Source: Bdellovibrio sp. CG10_big_fil_rev_8_21_14_0_10_47_8 (GTDB lineage: Bacteria; Bdellovibrionota; Bdellovibrionia; Bdellovibrionales; Bdellovibrionaceae). From it: DNA of 6,012 nt. The stretch lies in assembly GCA_002773975.1 (NCBI GenBank), contig PEZR01000086.1, positions 1,012-7,023 of the forward strand, given 5' to 3'. This document shows, piece after piece, positions 5,739 to 6,012 of the stretch (position 1 is the stretch's first letter; every line of letters starts with the position of its first letter). The notes under the pieces were generated by a model. The model worked only from the letters and a program-made list of their open reading frames with translations, searched no databases and had not been told where the DNA came from. Both the position numbers and the translations under genes were made by a program.

Positions 5739-6012
5739 ATGAATCGAAAGATCTTATCTGCTCTCATGCTATTTTTATTGCTGCCGGCATCCTACAATGC
5801 CTGTAGCCAGAGCCCATTTTCTCGCTCAGACAGTGGGTCTTCTTCTGACGAAGTTTGGACCGCTTCGGCAGAGGAAAATGTGACGACGAATCCTTATGCC
5901 TTATTGTCCGCCGAGCAGGTGCTCAAGTCGATGTCTTCGGTCACCAATACGCCGGTCAATGGCGCGATCACCAACGAATACAACAGTCGGCAGAGTTCGC
6001 TGGCCAGTGATT
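5739..6012 (+). CDS. Probable lipoprotein or secreted protein, N-terminal part (runs off right edge)
   Basis: An open frame from ATG 5739 continues to the window end and gives 91 residues. The N terminus MNRKILSALMLFLLLPASYN is a typical signal sequence with a basic start and hydrophobic core, followed by Ala-Cys (C22) and a Ser-rich stretch. The Cys suggests a lipoprotein, but the residues before it (Y-N-A) are a poor lipobox, so a plain secreted protein is possible. A G-run at 5730-5734 lies 4 nt before the start. After a Ser/Glu-rich linker the segment LLSAEQVLKSMSSVTN (about 56-71) recalls the LTAEQLLDA-x-x-x-VTG type segment of DUF1553-like Planctomycete proteins, which would match the character of the preceding gene. 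It follows that gene by 36 nt, so the two are likely one unit. No domain can be assigned with confidence from the visible part. Confidence 0.75.
   Translation, partial: MNRKILSALMLFLLLPASYNACSQSPFSRSDSGSSSDEVWTASAEENVTTNPYALLSAEQVLKSMSSVTNTPVNGAITNEYNSRQSSLASD

Overview
The window reads as ordinary bacterial chromosome, coding almost entirely on the + strand, with balanced base composition and short intergenic gaps. The gene set suggests a Gram-negative, Bdellovibrio-like predator or another delta-type proteobacterium. It includes a GGDEF signalling tail, a tRNA methyltransferase, a thioredoxin reductase, a stand-alone receiver protein, and an exported haem protein followed by a probable lipoprotein. 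That placement is an impression from protein style and gene mix; no marker in the window proves it.

Positions 1-117 hold the last 38 codons of a GGDEF-type (diguanylate cyclase-like) protein. From about 154 to 4320 six genes lie head to tail: a cation diffusion facilitator transporter, trmB, a small [2Fe-2S] ferredoxin, a short-chain dehydrogenase/reductase, trxB and a receiver-domain protein. The junctions are a 4-nt overlap, a 2-nt gap, a 1-nt overlap, a 26-nt gap and an 8-nt overlap, so the block is probably one transcription unit with translational coupling. Three members are redox proteins (ferredoxin, NAD(P)-dependent reductase, thioredoxin reductase). The metal exporter and the tRNA modification enzyme have no obvious direct link to them, so this may be a housekeeping operon rather than a pathway.

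A 125-nt spacer (4321-4445) separates this block from a second unit. That unit starts with a 418-residue exported protein carrying one CxxCH haem-binding motif. Its C-terminal two thirds resembles the DUF1592/DUF1588/DUF1585 arrangement of Planctomycete-type cytochrome proteins. After 36 nt comes the start of a probable lipoprotein or secreted protein that runs off the right edge. This pair is the least understood and most interesting part of the window.

I saw no rRNA, tRNA, CRISPR array, insertion sequence or convincing intrinsic terminator. No + strand stretch longer than about 130 nt lacks a gene, and the minus-strand open frames look like shadows of the + strand genes.
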